A DNA stretch of 64,000 nucleotides from Hyphomicrobiales bacterium (GTDB taxonomy: Bacteria > Pseudomonadota > Alphaproteobacteria > Rhizobiales > Beijerinckiaceae). Below the pieces are notes generated by a model. It was given only the letters and a program-made list of their open reading frames with translations, ran no database searches and had not been told where the DNA came from. This document shows, in pieces, positions 20,425 through 32,372 of the stretch. The stretch's first letter is position 1. Each line of letters begins with the position of its first letter. Location of the stretch: positions 1 through 64,000 of the forward strand of contig CAKNFP010000001.1 of the NCBI GenBank assembly GCA_930633525.1, read 5' to 3'. Position numbers and translations under genes: made by a program.

Positions 20425-20594
20425 GATCATTCTCCTCCTGTCGCACACTATTGCGTGAGATGGCTGATCTTAGGGCAGAACGAATGTCACCCCCATCTTG
20501 TTCTCCGCGATATGCCGTGTAGCCTGCAAAGGGGACCAATTCTGGGAAATCAGATCCTTGGGTTGGAACTCAGGACCCTCGAAGGAGAAAGACG

Positions 20595-20738
20595 ATGCGT
20601 TCACTGATCCTCGCCTTGATCCTCGCCGCCAGTGCGGCTTTTGCCCCGGCCGCTTTTGCGGATTGCGGCCCGAAGCATACGTCATCGCTCGACACCCAGC
20701 AGTCGATCCAGGCCCCGTCAACCACGCAGACGGGCTGA
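20595..20738 (+). CDS. Small secreted peptide, 47 residues
   Basis: A short frame with AAGGAGA upstream of the ATG. Residues 1-22 are a good Sec signal peptide (LILALILAASAAFAP, then AAFA before the cut), leaving about 25 polar residues rich in Thr, Ser and Gln with one Cys. A strong terminator follows at 20772-20806, so it is a complete transcription unit. No homologue is recognised and function is unknown. Confidence 0.6.
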   Translation: MRSLILALILAASAAFAPAAFADCGPKHTSSLDTQQSIQAPSTTQTG

Positions 20739-20771
20739 CACTAACCGACAGACGACCTCCAGAAATAAATA

Positions 20772-20806
20772 GCAGCCGTCCTCAGTCGAGGCGGCTGCCT
20801 TTTTTT
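20772..20806 (+). terminator. Rho-independent terminator
   Basis: Stem GCAGCCG/CGGCTGC extended by CCTC/GAGG with one bulged T, loop AGTC, followed by seven T's (20800-20806). It ends the 47-codon gene. Confidence 0.85.
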
Positions 20807-20867
20807 ATGGAGGCTGGTGGTTCAGATGTGGTGCTCGCACGTCGAGCCGCGACGGTAACCCGCTGCT

Positions 20868-21042
20868 TCCCTCACCCTGTCGCTCTCCCGCCCGGGAGAG
20901 GGGACGCCAATGCCTGATGTTGCGGCCGATGTCGGTGGTGCTCACCTCTCCCGACGGGAGAGGTCGCGCCGTAGGCGCGGGTGAAGGGTACCCGCTCTGG
21001 AGATCGCCTCTACATCCAAACCCTCTCCCTGCGGGAAGAGAG
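20868..21042. repeat. Cluster of CTCTCCC palindromes (dispersed intergenic repeat)
   Basis: Three related palindromes: CTCTCCCGCCCGGGAGAG at 20883-20900, CCTCTCCCGACGGGAGAGG at 20945-20963, and CCCTCTCCCTGCGGGAAGAG at 21021-21040. Flanks carry CCCTCACCC and GGTGAAGGG. The surrounding gap 20807-21237 has no gene apart from this and the lpd terminator. Confidence 0.75.
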
Positions 21043-21180
21043 AAACCGGCGGGGCCTCCTCCCATCAGATGGACGGAAAAAGTGCAGGTGGGCGCACCGT
21101 AGCCTCCTCTATCATAGGTTGGCGCACGTGCAGTCCCCGCGCGGCCGGCGTGGCTGGCCAGAGATCCACACGGACGACAT

Positions 21181-21208
21181 AAAAAATCCCCGGCGCGAGG
21201 CCGGGGAT
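21181..21208 (-). terminator. Rho-independent terminator of the TCA operon
   Basis: On the minus strand ATCCCCGGC pairs with GCCGGGGAT around a 5-base loop, followed by TTTTTT (complement of 21181-21186). It lies 30 bases past the lpd stop. Confidence 0.9.
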
Positions 21209-21237
21209 CAGCATCTTCAGTGAGGTGCGTCTGGCAC

Positions 21238-22644
21238 TCACATATGGATCGCGCGCTTCTCGACGGCCATGGCGGCTTCCTTCACCGCTTCCGAGCGGGT
21301 CGGGTGGGCATGGCAGGTGCGGGCGAGATCCTCCGACGAGCCGCCGAATTCCATCAGCACGGCCACTTCGTGGATCATTTCGCCGGCCTCAGGACCGACG
21401 ATGTGGCAGCCGAGCACGCGGTCCGTCTTGGCATCCGCCAGAAACTTCACGAAGCCATCGGTGGTCTGGTTCACCTTGGCGCGGCCGTTGGCCGTGAAGG
21501 GGAACTTGCCGACGTTATAGGTGATGCCGGCTTCCTTGAGTTCTTCCTCGGTGCGGCCGACTGAAGCGACTTCCGGGAAGGTGTAGACCACGCTCGGGAT
21601 GACTTCGTAGTTCACGTGGCCGGCCTTGCCGGCGAGGATTTCGGCCACCGCCACGCCCTCGTCCTCGGCCTTGTGGGCGAGCATCGGGCCGGCGATTACG
21701 TCGCCGATGGCGTAGACACCAGACACCTTGGTCGCATAGTGGCTGTCGACCACGACACGGCCGCGCTTGTCGAGCTCGACGCCGAGTTCGGCGAGGCCGA
21801 GGGCGTCGGTGTAAGGCGTGCGGCCGATCGCGACGAGAACGATATCGGCATCGAGCGTCTCCGCTGCGCCGCCGGCGGCGGGCTCGACGGTGACCTTGGC
21901 GCCGTTCTTGGCCGTCTCGACCTTGGTGACCTTGCTCGACAGCTTGAAGGTGAAGCCCTGCTTGGCCAGGATGCGTTGGAACTGCTTGGCGACTTCGCCG
22001 TCCATGCCGGGCAGGATGCGATCGAGATACTCGACGACTGTGACCTCGGCACCGAGGCGCTGCCAGACCGACCCGAGCTCGAGGCCGATCACGCCGGCGC
22101 CCACGACGATGAGCTTCTTGGGGGCCTTGGCGAGTTCGAGCGCGCCGGTCGACGACACCACTATCTTCTCGTCGATGGTGACGCCGGGGAGCCTGGCGAC
22201 ATCCGAGCCGGTCGCGATGACGATGGACTTCGTGGCGATCGTCTGGACCGAGCCATCCTCGGCCTTCACAGAGACCGAGCCGGCGGCCGGAATGCTACCG
22301 GTGCCGAAGAACACGTCGACCTTGTTCTTCTTGAGAAGGAATTCCACGCCCTTGACGTTGCCGTCGACGCCTTCCTGCTTGAACGCCTGCAGCTGCGCGA
22401 TGTCGATCTTCGGCGCCGACACGCCGATGCCCATCTTGGCGAAAGCATGGGAGGCCTCGTGGAACTTCTCCGAGGCATAGAGCAGCGCCTTGGACGGGAT
22501 GCAGCCAACGTTCAGACACGTGCCGCCATGGGTCTTGCGCTTCTCGACGACGGCCGTCTTCAGGCCAAGTTGGGCGGCCCGGATGGCGCAGACATAGCCG
22601 CCCGGTCCGGTGCCGATGACGACGAGATCGTAAGCGTCAGCCAT
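21238..22644 (-). CDS. lpd: Dihydrolipoamide dehydrogenase (E3)
   Basis: FAD-dependent disulfide reductase that reoxidises lipoyl groups of 2-oxoacid dehydrogenases. FAD-binding [10 protein letters not shown] is at 11-20, the redox disulfide is Cys43/Cys48 ([13 protein letters not shown]), the NAD-binding [13 protein letters not shown] is mid-protein, and the C-terminal HAHPT has the base His447. Start ATG 22644 (468 residues) follows AGGAAAG. Last gene of the sucA-sucB-SDR-lpd group, hence probably the E3 of the 2-oxoglutarate dehydrogenase. Confidence 0.96.
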   Translation of the reverse strand: MADAYDLVVIGTGPGGYVCAIRAAQLGLKTAVVEKRKTHGGTCLNVGCIPSKALLYASEKFHEASHAFAKMGIGVSAPKIDIAQLQAFKQEGVDGNVKGVEFLLKKNKVDVFFGTGSIPAAGSVSVKAEDGSVQTIATKSIVIATGSDVARLPGVTIDEKIVVSSTGALELAKAPKKLIVVGAGVIGLELGSVWQRLGAEVTVVEYLDRILPGMDGEVAKQFQRILAKQGFTFKLSSKVTKVETAKNGAKVTVEPAAGGAAETLDADIVLVAIGRTPYTDALGLAELGVELDKRGRVVVDSHYATKVSGVYAIGDVIAGPMLAHKAEDEGVAVAEILAGKAGHVNYEVIPSVVYTFPEVASVGRTEEELKEAGITYNVGKFPFTANGRAKVNQTTDGFVKFLADAKTDRVLGCHIVGPEAGEMIHEVAVLMEFGGSSEDLARTCHAHPTRSEAVKEAAMAVEKRAIHM

Positions 22645-22766
22645 TTCGCGTTCTTTCCTTCTTGCACAATGTTCAGGGGCGGCCGTTTCTGCGTTCAAAC
22701 GGCTCTGCCCGATATCGGTGAGGCGCACGGATAAGCCCGAAACGCTCCATACGCCGGTGTTCTGCC

Positions 22767-23510
22767 TTACCGGCCACCCGATACATCGATCGTCGTGCCG
22801 GTCACATAGCTGGCCTTGTCCGACAGCAACCAGAGGATCGCGTCCGCCACCTCGTCGGCGCTTCCCGCGCGGCCCATCGGGAGCGTGCTGCCCATCCGCG
22901 CCGCACGGTCGGGATCGCCGGCGCTCGCATGAATGTCGGTTTCGATGATGCCGGGCCTGACCCCCGCGACGCGGATGCCTTGGTCGGCGACCTCGAGGGC
23001 GAGCCCGCGGGTCAAGCTATCGATGGCGCCCTTGGTGGCGGCATAGTCGACATACTGCTTGGCGCCGCCGAGTTCCGCCGCCCGCGATGACAGATTGACG
23101 ATGACACCACCCTTGCCGCCGTATTGGGTCGACAGGCGGCGCACGGCTTCGCGGGCCACGATGAGGCTGCCGACGACGTTGACCATCATCAATCGCGTGA
23201 TGCGTTCGGCCGACATGTCGACCAGAGACATGGCACGATCGATGACGCCGGCGTTGTTGACGAGCCCGACGAGCGGTCCGAACGCGTCCGCGTCGGCGAA
23301 CAGGCGGATGACGTCGGCCTCGTTGGCCACATCGCCCTGGACGGCCTTGGCTGCACCGCCGGCCTCTGCGATGGCCGAGACCACCGCATCGGCCGCAGCC
23401 GCATCGGCCGTGTAGTTGACGACAACCCGGTAACCGGCTGCCGCAGCCTTGAGCGCGGTGGCGCGCCCGATGCCGCGGCTGCCGCCTGTAATCACCAGAA
23501 CACCATCCAT
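22767..23510 (-). CDS. Short-chain dehydrogenase/reductase
   Basis: A 247-residue classical SDR. The NAD(P)-binding TGGSRGIG is near the N-terminus, NNAG mid-domain, and the catalytic Ser (VNLSSRAAE) with YVDYAATK follows. The C-terminus ends [16 protein letters not shown] 23510 was chosen because it begins the Rossmann fold directly; the frame extends upstream without homology. Its location between sucB and lpd, seen in several Rhizobiales operons, does not reveal the substrate. Confidence 0.9.
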   Translation of the reverse strand: MDGVLVITGGSRGIGRATALKAAAAGYRVVVNYTADAAAADAVVSAIAEAGGAAKAVQGDVANEADVIRLFADADAFGPLVGLVNNAGVIDRAMSLVDMSAERITRLMMVNVVGSLIVAREAVRRLSTQYGGKGGVIVNLSSRAAELGGAKQYVDYAATKGAIDSLTRGLALEVADQGIRVAGVRPGIIETDIHASAGDPDRAARMGSTLPMGRAGSADEVADAILWLLSDKASYVTGTTIDVSGGR

Positions 23511-23586
23511 CGCACCAGCCCTTCCTTCAGACGCAGACGACTGGATCCCAGAGCCCTGGATCGAAGCGGCGGATATTCCCTTGCGA

Positions 23587-24813
23587 TCAGAGGTCCAGCA
23601 CGAGACGTGTCGGGTCCTCGAGGTTTTCCTTGATGCGGACCAGGAACGTGACCGCTTCCTTGCCATCGATGAGACGGTGGTCGTAGGACACCGCGAGATA
23701 CATCATCGGCCGGGCGACGATCTGGCCGTTCTTCACCACCGGGCGCTGCTCGATGCGGTGCATGCCGAGGATGGCGGACTGGGGCGCGTTGAGGATCGGC
23801 GTGGACAGAAGCGAGCCGTAGACACCACCGTTGGAGATGGTGAAGGTGCCGCCCTGCATCTCCTCGATCGTCAGCTTGCCGTCACGGGCGCGCTTCCCGT
23901 ACTCGGCGATCTCTTTCTCGATGCCGGCGATCGACAGCTGGTCCGCGTCGCGCACGACCGGGACGACGAGGCCCTTGTCCGTGCCGACGGCGACGCCGAT
24001 GTGGTAGTAGTTCTTGTAGATGATGTCCGTGCCGTCGATCTCGGCATTGACGGCCGGTACGTCCTTCAGCGCCTGCACGCAGGCCTTCACGAAGAAGCCC
24101 ATGAAGCCGAGCTTCACGCCGTGCTTCTTCTCGAACACATCCTTGTACTGGTTGCGCAGGTCCATCACGCCGGACATGTCGACGTCGTTGAACGTCGTCA
24201 GCATGGCGGCGGCGGACTGGGCTTCCTTCAGGCGGCGCGCGATGGTCTGGCGCAGCTTGGTCATCCGCACGCGCTCTTCGCGCGAGGCATCGTCGGGGGC
24301 CGACGGGGCGCGCAGCTGCACGGGCTGTGCCGGCTGGGCAGACGCCGCGCCGCTGGAGAGGGCGCCGAGGATATCACCCTTGGTCACGCGACCATCCTTG
24401 CCGGTGCCCGCGACCTTGGCCGGATCAAGACCGGTCTCGGCGGCGATACGGCCGACAGCCGGACCATTGTCGCCCTTGGCGGGAGCAGCAGGTGCGGGAG
24501 CAGGGGAAGGCGCGGCGGCCGGGGCCGCCTTTGCCGCGGGCTTTTCGGCTGCCTTGGCGGGAGCCGCGCCGGCACCCCCTTCGCTGAGCGAGCCGAGCAG
24601 GGCGCCAACCCCGACGGTGTCACCTTCCTTGGCGGTGATTTCAGCCAGGACGCCGGCGGCCGGAGCGTTCACTTCCAGCGTCACCTTGTCGGTTTCCAAT
24701 TCGACAAGCGGCTCATCGGCCTTGACGGCCTCGCCCTGCTTCTTGAACCACCGGCCGATGGTGGCCTCCGTCACGGATTCGCCGAGGGTCGGCACACGGA
24801 TTTCGGTCGCCAT
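23587..24813 (-). CDS. sucB: 2-oxoglutarate dehydrogenase E2 (dihydrolipoyl succinyltransferase)
   Basis: Core acyltransferase of the 2-oxoglutarate dehydrogenase complex. One lipoyl domain (1-77, lipoylated Lys43 in ETDKVTLEV), an Ala/Pro linker, a peripheral-subunit-binding domain ([20 protein letters not shown]) and the catalytic domain ending [19 protein letters not shown], which holds the active His and Asp. Length 408 matches SucB rather than pyruvate E2. It lies 91 bases after sucA. Confidence 0.96.
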   Translation of the reverse strand: MATEIRVPTLGESVTEATIGRWFKKQGEAVKADEPLVELETDKVTLEVNAPAAGVLAEITAKEGDTVGVGALLGSLSEGGAGAAPAKAAEKPAAKAAPAAAPSPAPAPAAPAKGDNGPAVGRIAAETGLDPAKVAGTGKDGRVTKGDILGALSSGAASAQPAQPVQLRAPSAPDDASREERVRMTKLRQTIARRLKEAQSAAAMLTTFNDVDMSGVMDLRNQYKDVFEKKHGVKLGFMGFFVKACVQALKDVPAVNAEIDGTDIIYKNYYHIGVAVGTDKGLVVPVVRDADQLSIAGIEKEIAEYGKRARDGKLTIEEMQGGTFTISNGGVYGSLLSTPILNAPQSAILGMHRIEQRPVVKNGQIVARPMMYLAVSYDHRLIDGKEAVTFLVRIKENLEDPTRLVLDL

Positions 24814-24904
24814 GATGTTCGCTTCTTACTGTCTGCCGGCCGGGCCGGATGGATGACGATCTATAGCCTTGCGGCCAGTTGGATGGGCAAGGCGAAGGCT
24901 TCCA

Positions 24905-27865
24905 TCAGGAAGCCAGCGCCTCGTCAAGGAAGGCCTGCAACTGTGCCAGATGCTTGGACATCTGGCCGACAGCGGTGGAGGCCGAGGCGGGACGGCCGAC
25001 ATAGCGCGGACGCTTCGCCTTGAGGCCGGAATGGTCGAGCACCCATTCGAGATAGGGTTCGACGAAGTTCCACGACCCCATGTTCTTTGGCTCTTCCTGG
25101 CACCACACCACCTCCGCATTGCGGAAACGGGACAGGATGCCGGCAAGCGTCTTGGCCGGGAACGGATAGAGCTGCTCGACGCGCAGGAAGAAAATGTCGT
25201 CGATGCCGCGCTTCTCGCGCTCCTCATAGAGGTCGTAGTAGACCTTGCCCGAGCAGATCACGACCCGGCGGATCTTCTCGTCCTTGACGAGCTTGATCTT
25301 CTCCTTCGGCAGACGCTCGGCGTCGTCCCGCAGGATGCGGTGGAAGCTCGTGCCCTCGGACAACTCGTCCAGCGTCGAGACGCAGCGCTTGTGGCGCAAC
25401 AGCGACTTCGGCGTCATCAGGATGAGCGGCTTGCGGAACTCGCGCTTCAGCTGCCGGCGCAGGATATGGAAGTAGTTCGCCGGTGTCGTGCAGTTCGCGA
25501 CCTGCATGTTGTCCTCGGCGCAGAGCTGCAGATAGCGCTCCAGGCGGGCGGACGAATGCTCCGGCCCCTGGCCCTCATAGCCATGCGGCAGCAGCAGCAC
25601 GAGGCCCGACATGCGCAGCCACTTGCGCTCGCCCGACGAGATGAACTGGTCGACGACCACCTGGGCGCCGTTGGCGAAGTCGCCGAACTGCGCTTCCCAC
25701 AGGGTCAGCGCATTCGGCTCGGCCAGCGTGTAGCCATATTCGAAGCCGAGCACCGCCTCTTCGGAGAGCATCGAGTTGATGACCTCGTAGCGGGCCTGGT
25801 TCTCGTCCAGGTTGTTGAGAGGCGTATAACGATCCTCGTTTTCCTGGTCGAGCAGCACCGAATGGCGCTGGCTGAAAGTGCCGCGCTCGACGTCCTGGCC
25901 GGACAGGCGGACGGGGTGGCCTTCAAGCAGCAGCGAGCCGAAGGCAAGCGCCTCGCCGGTCGCCCAGTCGATGCCCTGGCCTTCCTCGATCGTCTTGCGA
26001 CGGTTGTCGAGGAAGCGCTGGATCGTGCGGTGCAGATGGAAGCCTTCCGGCACCGTGGTCAGGCGTTCGCCCATGGTCTTGAGGGTCGCGTCCGGAAGAC
26101 CGGTCGCGCCCCGGCGCGGATCGTCGGCGTCCTCGCGGACAGCCTTGAGACCCGACCAGCGGCCATCCAGCCAGTCAGCCTTGTTGGGCTTGTAGGTCTG
26201 GGCCGATTCGAACTCGCCCTCGAGCTTCGCGCGCCAGGCGGCCTTGGCCTCCTCGACTTCGCTTTCGGCCAGCACACCCTCCGCCACGAGCTTCTTGCCG
26301 TAGATCTCCAGCGATGTCGGGTGCTGGCGGATCTTCTTGTACATGATCGGCTGGGTGAACGCCGGCTCGTCGCCCTCGTTATGGCCGAAGCGGCGGTAGC
26401 AGAACATGTCGATGACGACAGGCTTGTGGAACTTTTGCCGGAACTCGATAGCGATCTTCGCGGCGAAGGTCACGGCTTCCGGATCGTCGCCATTCACGTG
26501 GAATACCGGGGCCTCGACCATCTTGGCGAGATCCGACGGATAAGGCGAGGTACGCGCATAGCGCGGATTGGTCGTGAAGCCGATCTGGTTGTTGATGATG
26601 AAATGCAGGGAGCCGCCGGTGCGGTGCCCCTTCAGGCCGGAGAGGCCGAGGCATTCCGCCACGACGCCCTGGCCGGCGAAGGCCGCGTCGCCATGGATGA
26701 GGAGCGGCAGCACCTTGGAGCGCTCGACGGTATCGCCGAGCTGGTCCTGCTTCGCGCGCACCTTGCCGAGCACAACGGGATCGACGATCTCGAGATGCGA
26801 GGGGTTGGCCGCCAGCGAAAGATGGACGCGGTTGCCGTCGAACTCGCGGTCCGACGAGGCGCCGAGATGGTACTTCACGTCACCGGAGCCTTCCACGTCG
26901 TCAGGCGCGAAGGAGCCGCCCTTGAACTCGTGGAAGATGGCGCGGTGCGGCTTGCCCATGACCTGCGCGAGCACGTTCAGGCGGCCGCGGTGGGCCATGC
27001 CGAGCGCGATATCGCGAACGCCCAGCGCGCCGCCGCGCTTGATGATCTGCTCAAGCGCCGGGATCATCGACTCGCTGCCGTCGAGGCCGAAGCGCTTGGT
27101 GCCGGTATATTTGACGTCGAGGAACTTCTCGAAGCCTTCCGCCTCGACGAGCTTGTTGAAGATCGCGCGCTTGCCCTCGCGGGTGAAGCTGATCTCCTTG
27201 TCCGGCCCCTCGATGCGCTCCTGGATCCAGGCCTTTTCGGTCGGATCGGAGATATGCATGAACTCGACGCCCAGCGTCTGGCAATAGGTGCGGCGCAGGA
27301 TCTCCAGCATCTGGTTGATGGTGGCGAACTCGAGCCCGAGCACGTTGTCGATGAAGATCTTGCGATCGTAGTCCTGCGGCCCGAAGCCGTAAGTCGAGGG
27401 GTGCAGTTCCTCGTGATCGCCGCGCGGCTCGAGCGCCAGCGGATCGAGATCGGCATGGAGGTGGCCGCGCATGCGATAGGCGCGGATCATCATGATGGCG
27501 CGCACGCTGTCGCGGGCGGCCTGCTCGACCTCGGCCTGGCTGAGCTCGACGCCCTTGGTCTGGGCCTTGCCCTTGATCTTGTCGCCGATCGCCTTCTCGA
27601 CGCCGACCCAGTTGCCGTCCAGCGCCGAGACGAGCTCGCCATTGGCGACGATCGGCCAGTTCGGCCGCTTCCAGGACGCGCCGCGCGCGTTCTCGACAAT
27701 CGTCGCTCCCTCGTCCTTCAGCCCGGCAAAGAACGTCTGCCACTGCTCGTCGACGGAGGACGGGTTCTGCTGGTAGCGGGCGTAGAGCTCCTCCAGATAG
27801 GCGGCGTTGCCACCGTAGAGGAAGGAAGTTTGAGCAAAGATGTCGTTCACGTCCTGGCGTGCCAT
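24905..27865 (-). CDS. sucA: 2-oxoglutarate dehydrogenase E1
   Basis: Thiamine-diphosphate enzyme that decarboxylates 2-oxoglutarate. N-terminal FLYGGNAAYLEELYARYQQN, then the catalytic core with GMAHRGRLNVLAQVMGKP, HLGASSDREF, LSLAANPSHLEIVDPVVLGK and HGDAAFAGQGVVAECLGLS (ThDP site). The ATG at 27865 (MARQDVND) gives 986 residues, close to the family norm of about 990; an ATG at 27874 is equally in frame but has a badly spaced ribosome site. Confidence 0.96.
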   Translation of the reverse strand: MARQDVNDIFAQTSFLYGGNAAYLEELYARYQQNPSSVDEQWQTFFAGLKDEGATIVENARGASWKRPNWPIVANGELVSALDGNWVGVEKAIGDKIKGKAQTKGVELSQAEVEQAARDSVRAIMMIRAYRMRGHLHADLDPLALEPRGDHEELHPSTYGFGPQDYDRKIFIDNVLGLEFATINQMLEILRRTYCQTLGVEFMHISDPTEKAWIQERIEGPDKEISFTREGKRAIFNKLVEAEGFEKFLDVKYTGTKRFGLDGSESMIPALEQIIKRGGALGVRDIALGMAHRGRLNVLAQVMGKPHRAIFHEFKGGSFAPDDVEGSGDVKYHLGASSDREFDGNRVHLSLAANPSHLEIVDPVVLGKVRAKQDQLGDTVERSKVLPLLIHGDAAFAGQGVVAECLGLSGLKGHRTGGSLHFIINNQIGFTTNPRYARTSPYPSDLAKMVEAPVFHVNGDDPEAVTFAAKIAIEFRQKFHKPVVIDMFCYRRFGHNEGDEPAFTQPIMYKKIRQHPTSLEIYGKKLVAEGVLAESEVEEAKAAWRAKLEGEFESAQTYKPNKADWLDGRWSGLKAVREDADDPRRGATGLPDATLKTMGERLTTVPEGFHLHRTIQRFLDNRRKTIEEGQGIDWATGEALAFGSLLLEGHPVRLSGQDVERGTFSQRHSVLLDQENEDRYTPLNNLDENQARYEVINSMLSEEAVLGFEYGYTLAEPNALTLWEAQFGDFANGAQVVVDQFISSGERKWLRMSGLVLLLPHGYEGQGPEHSSARLERYLQLCAEDNMQVANCTTPANYFHILRRQLKREFRKPLILMTPKSLLRHKRCVSTLDELSEGTSFHRILRDDAERLPKEKIKLVKDEKIRRVVICSGKVYYDLYEEREKRGIDDIFFLRVEQLYPFPAKTLAGILSRFRNAEVVWCQEEPKNMGSWNFVEPYLEWVLDHSGLKAKRPRYVGRPASASTAVGQMSKHLAQLQAFLDEALAS

Positions 27866-28175
27866 CGTCTTCATCCTGGCCGGGACCTTCTGCAACACAC
27901 GCGCGGTGCGGCTGCGAAGGCATGTGCGCGGCCGTCGAAGGCCGGCTTCTCCCGCCGCAACCCGGTTTCGCGGCGAGAGGGACCGCCTGGGGCGCTCCCG
28001 TTTCGATCAAACTGGATCTCTTGGATCCCCGCCGGTCATATGGCGATCAAACCGCAATATTCCCAGAAGGTTTCCAGACCCTTTCCTCTTCGACCCTCAG
28101 ATGAGGATCGGCAACTTCCGGACAAGACAGATGTAAACTTGGCCCGGTGTGAGCCGGACCAGGCAAAAAGCTGTC
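27866..28175 (-). other. Intergenic between sucD and sucA
   Basis: 310 bases without a gene. An imperfect GC hairpin (GGCCCGG/CCGGACC near 28141-28160) has no T-run in either direction. The length suggests that sucA may have its own promoter in addition to read-through from mdh-sucCD, but no element could be defined. Confidence 0.4.
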
Positions 28176-29059
28176 TTATCCCTTCAAGACCTCGACGAGG
28201 GTCTTGCCAAGGCGGGCCGGCGAGGGCGACACGCGGATGCCCGCCGCCTCCATGGCCGCGATCTTGTCTTCGGCACCGCCCTTACCACCCGAAATGATGG
28301 CGCCAGCATGGCCCATGCGGCGGCCGGGAGGAGCCGTGCGGCCGGCGATGAAGCCGACCATCGGCTTCTTGCGGCCCTTCTTCGCCTCGCGGGCGATGAA
28401 TTCCGCGGCATCTTCCTCGGCCGAACCGCCGATCTCGCCGATCATGACGATCGACTCCGTCGCCGGGTCGGAGAGGAACATGTCCAGCACCTCGATGAAC
28501 TCGGTGCCCTTGACGGGATCGCCGCCGATGCCGACCGCCGTGCTCTGGCCGAGGCCCTCCTGGGTGGTCTGGAACACGGCTTCATAGGTCAGCGTGCCGG
28601 AGCGCGAGACGATGCCGACGCTGCCGGGCTTGAAGATATTGGCCGGCATGATGCCGATCTTCGATTGGCCGGCGGTGACGACGCCCGGGCAGTTCGGGCC
28701 GATGAGGCGCGACTTCGAGGCATCGAGCGAGCGGCGCACGCGCACCATGTCGAGCACAGGAATGCCTTCCGTGATGCAGACGATCAGCGGGATCTCGGCA
28801 TCGATGGCCTCGCAGATGGCATCAGCGGCGCCCGCCGGCGGCACATAGACCACCGAGGCATCGGCGCCGGTCCTTTCGCGCGCCTCGCGCACGGTGTCGA
28901 ACACCGGCAGGCCGAGGTGCTTGGAACCACCCTTGCCGGGCGAGGTGCCGCCAACGAGATTGGTGCCATAGGCGATGGCCTGCTCCGAGTGGAACGTGCC
29001 GTTTTTGCCCGTGAAGCCCTGGGTGATGACCTTGGTGTTCTTGTCGATGAGAATGGACA

Positions 29060-29060
<1 letters not shown>
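28176..29060 (-). CDS. sucD: Succinyl-CoA synthetase subunit alpha
   Basis: Forms succinate plus nucleoside triphosphate from succinyl-CoA together with SucC. CoA-binding N-terminal domain ([20 protein letters not shown]), conserved GPNCPGV, and the phosphorylated His251 in [10 protein letters not shown]. 294 residues, standard. The ATG at 29060 overlaps the sucC stop by one base (TGATG), so the two subunits are translationally coupled. Confidence 0.97.
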
Positions 29061-30259
<1,199 letters not shown>

Positions 30260-30373
30260 CCGTTTAGCCTTTCAGCTGCGGAATTGGCCGTTGTCCGACG
30301 GAGGCCGGACGACATCCGGCACTCTCGATGAAGACAGAAGCGGGCCACAATAAGGTGTTCCGGTCCGCGCTCA

Positions 30374-31399
<1,026 letters not shown>

Positions 31400-31619
31400 T
31401 CAAAGGCAGCATTGCATCAAGTCAAGGTTGTGACAGCCACATTGGCGGTCGCAGCGCCGCTGGAGGGCCCCCTGCGGGGAAGTCACGCGGGTTGCGTATA
31501 AAACCAATTTAATTGCAGGCTCTTATGAGAACCGGCGGGAAAATTCCCGTCACTTTTGTCGCTGCAATGCGAGTCGGTAACAGAATTTGAAAAATGTAAT
31601 TTCTTGGCTTGCGCAGACC

Positions 31620-32264
31620 CTATATCAGGCCGACTGACAGGGCTCGCAGGGCCACCCGCACCACCGCCGCGAGGCGCCTGTCGAGCACATCGCGCGGTAC
31701 GCCCGTATCAGCCAGAATGGCGCTCGGATGAGTGAAACGATAAAGGACGTCGGTGAGGAAGGAAAGGGCGCCGTCCCGGTCGCGCGGCTCGAAGGCCCCC
31801 GTCGCGATGCCCTCGTCGACCACGCGCTCGACCAGCATGCGGATGCGTCCGCGATGCCGGCGCGCAACGGCCCGGTGCTCCAGGGTCGCTGTGACGAAGA
31901 GACGGAACACCGGCGCGTTTTGCTCCATCAGTGCGCGATAGAGGCGCGCGAGATCGAGGACCAGCCGTTCCAGTTTGTCGTCCGCCGGGTCCGGCGCGCT
32001 CGCCACGTCCGCGATCACGGTCTCGATCGGTTTCAGCGCCTCGCCGACGACCGCATCGATAAGGGCATTTTTCGAGGGGAAGTAGCGGTACACATTGGCA
32101 TGCGTCATGCCTGCCGCCTCAGCGACGGCCACGACGGTCATCTTGGTGGGACCCAACTTGCGCACATGCTCGTTGGCGATGGCGATCAGCCGTGCGTCGA
32201 CCCTGTCGGGAGCGATGTCGGACGACTTGGTCGACGGATGTTTGGCCGATGGATTTCTAGCCAT
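31620..32264 (-). CDS. TetR-family transcriptional regulator
   Basis: A 214-residue repressor. The N-terminal HTH is typical (MTVVAVAEAAGMTHANVYRY, then FPSKNALIDAVV), and the C-terminal ligand domain (about 85-205) is divergent. Start ATG 32264 gives a conventional N-terminal arm. No target gene is divergently paired: mdh lies behind it and zapE ahead on the same strand, so the regulon is unknown. Confidence 0.88.
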   Translation of the reverse strand: MARNPSAKHPSTKSSDIAPDRVDARLIAIANEHVRKLGPTKMTVVAVAEAAGMTHANVYRYFPSKNALIDAVVGEALKPIETVIADVASAPDPADDKLERLVLDLARLYRALMEQNAPVFRLFVTATLEHRAVARRHRGRIRMLVERVVDEGIATGAFEPRDRDGALSFLTDVLYRFTHPSAILADTGVPRDVLDRRLAAVVRVALRALSVGLI

Positions 32265-32372
32265 GCGGAGTTCCGCCAGGGATCGCTGCTGCGGGGCTTG
32301 TTTCGATCGGGCCCACACGGCCGCGGGCGCCTCTGCCGCGAACATCCGTCGGCAGCGGCGGGCGCGCCGTCA

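Noticed and set aside
28141..28160. GC hairpin considered as sucA-region terminator
   Set aside because: Contains a mismatch and lacks a T-run on the proper side.
24869..28297. A 1142-codon open frame opposite sucA
   Set aside because: Antisense shadow of sucA without recognisable domains.
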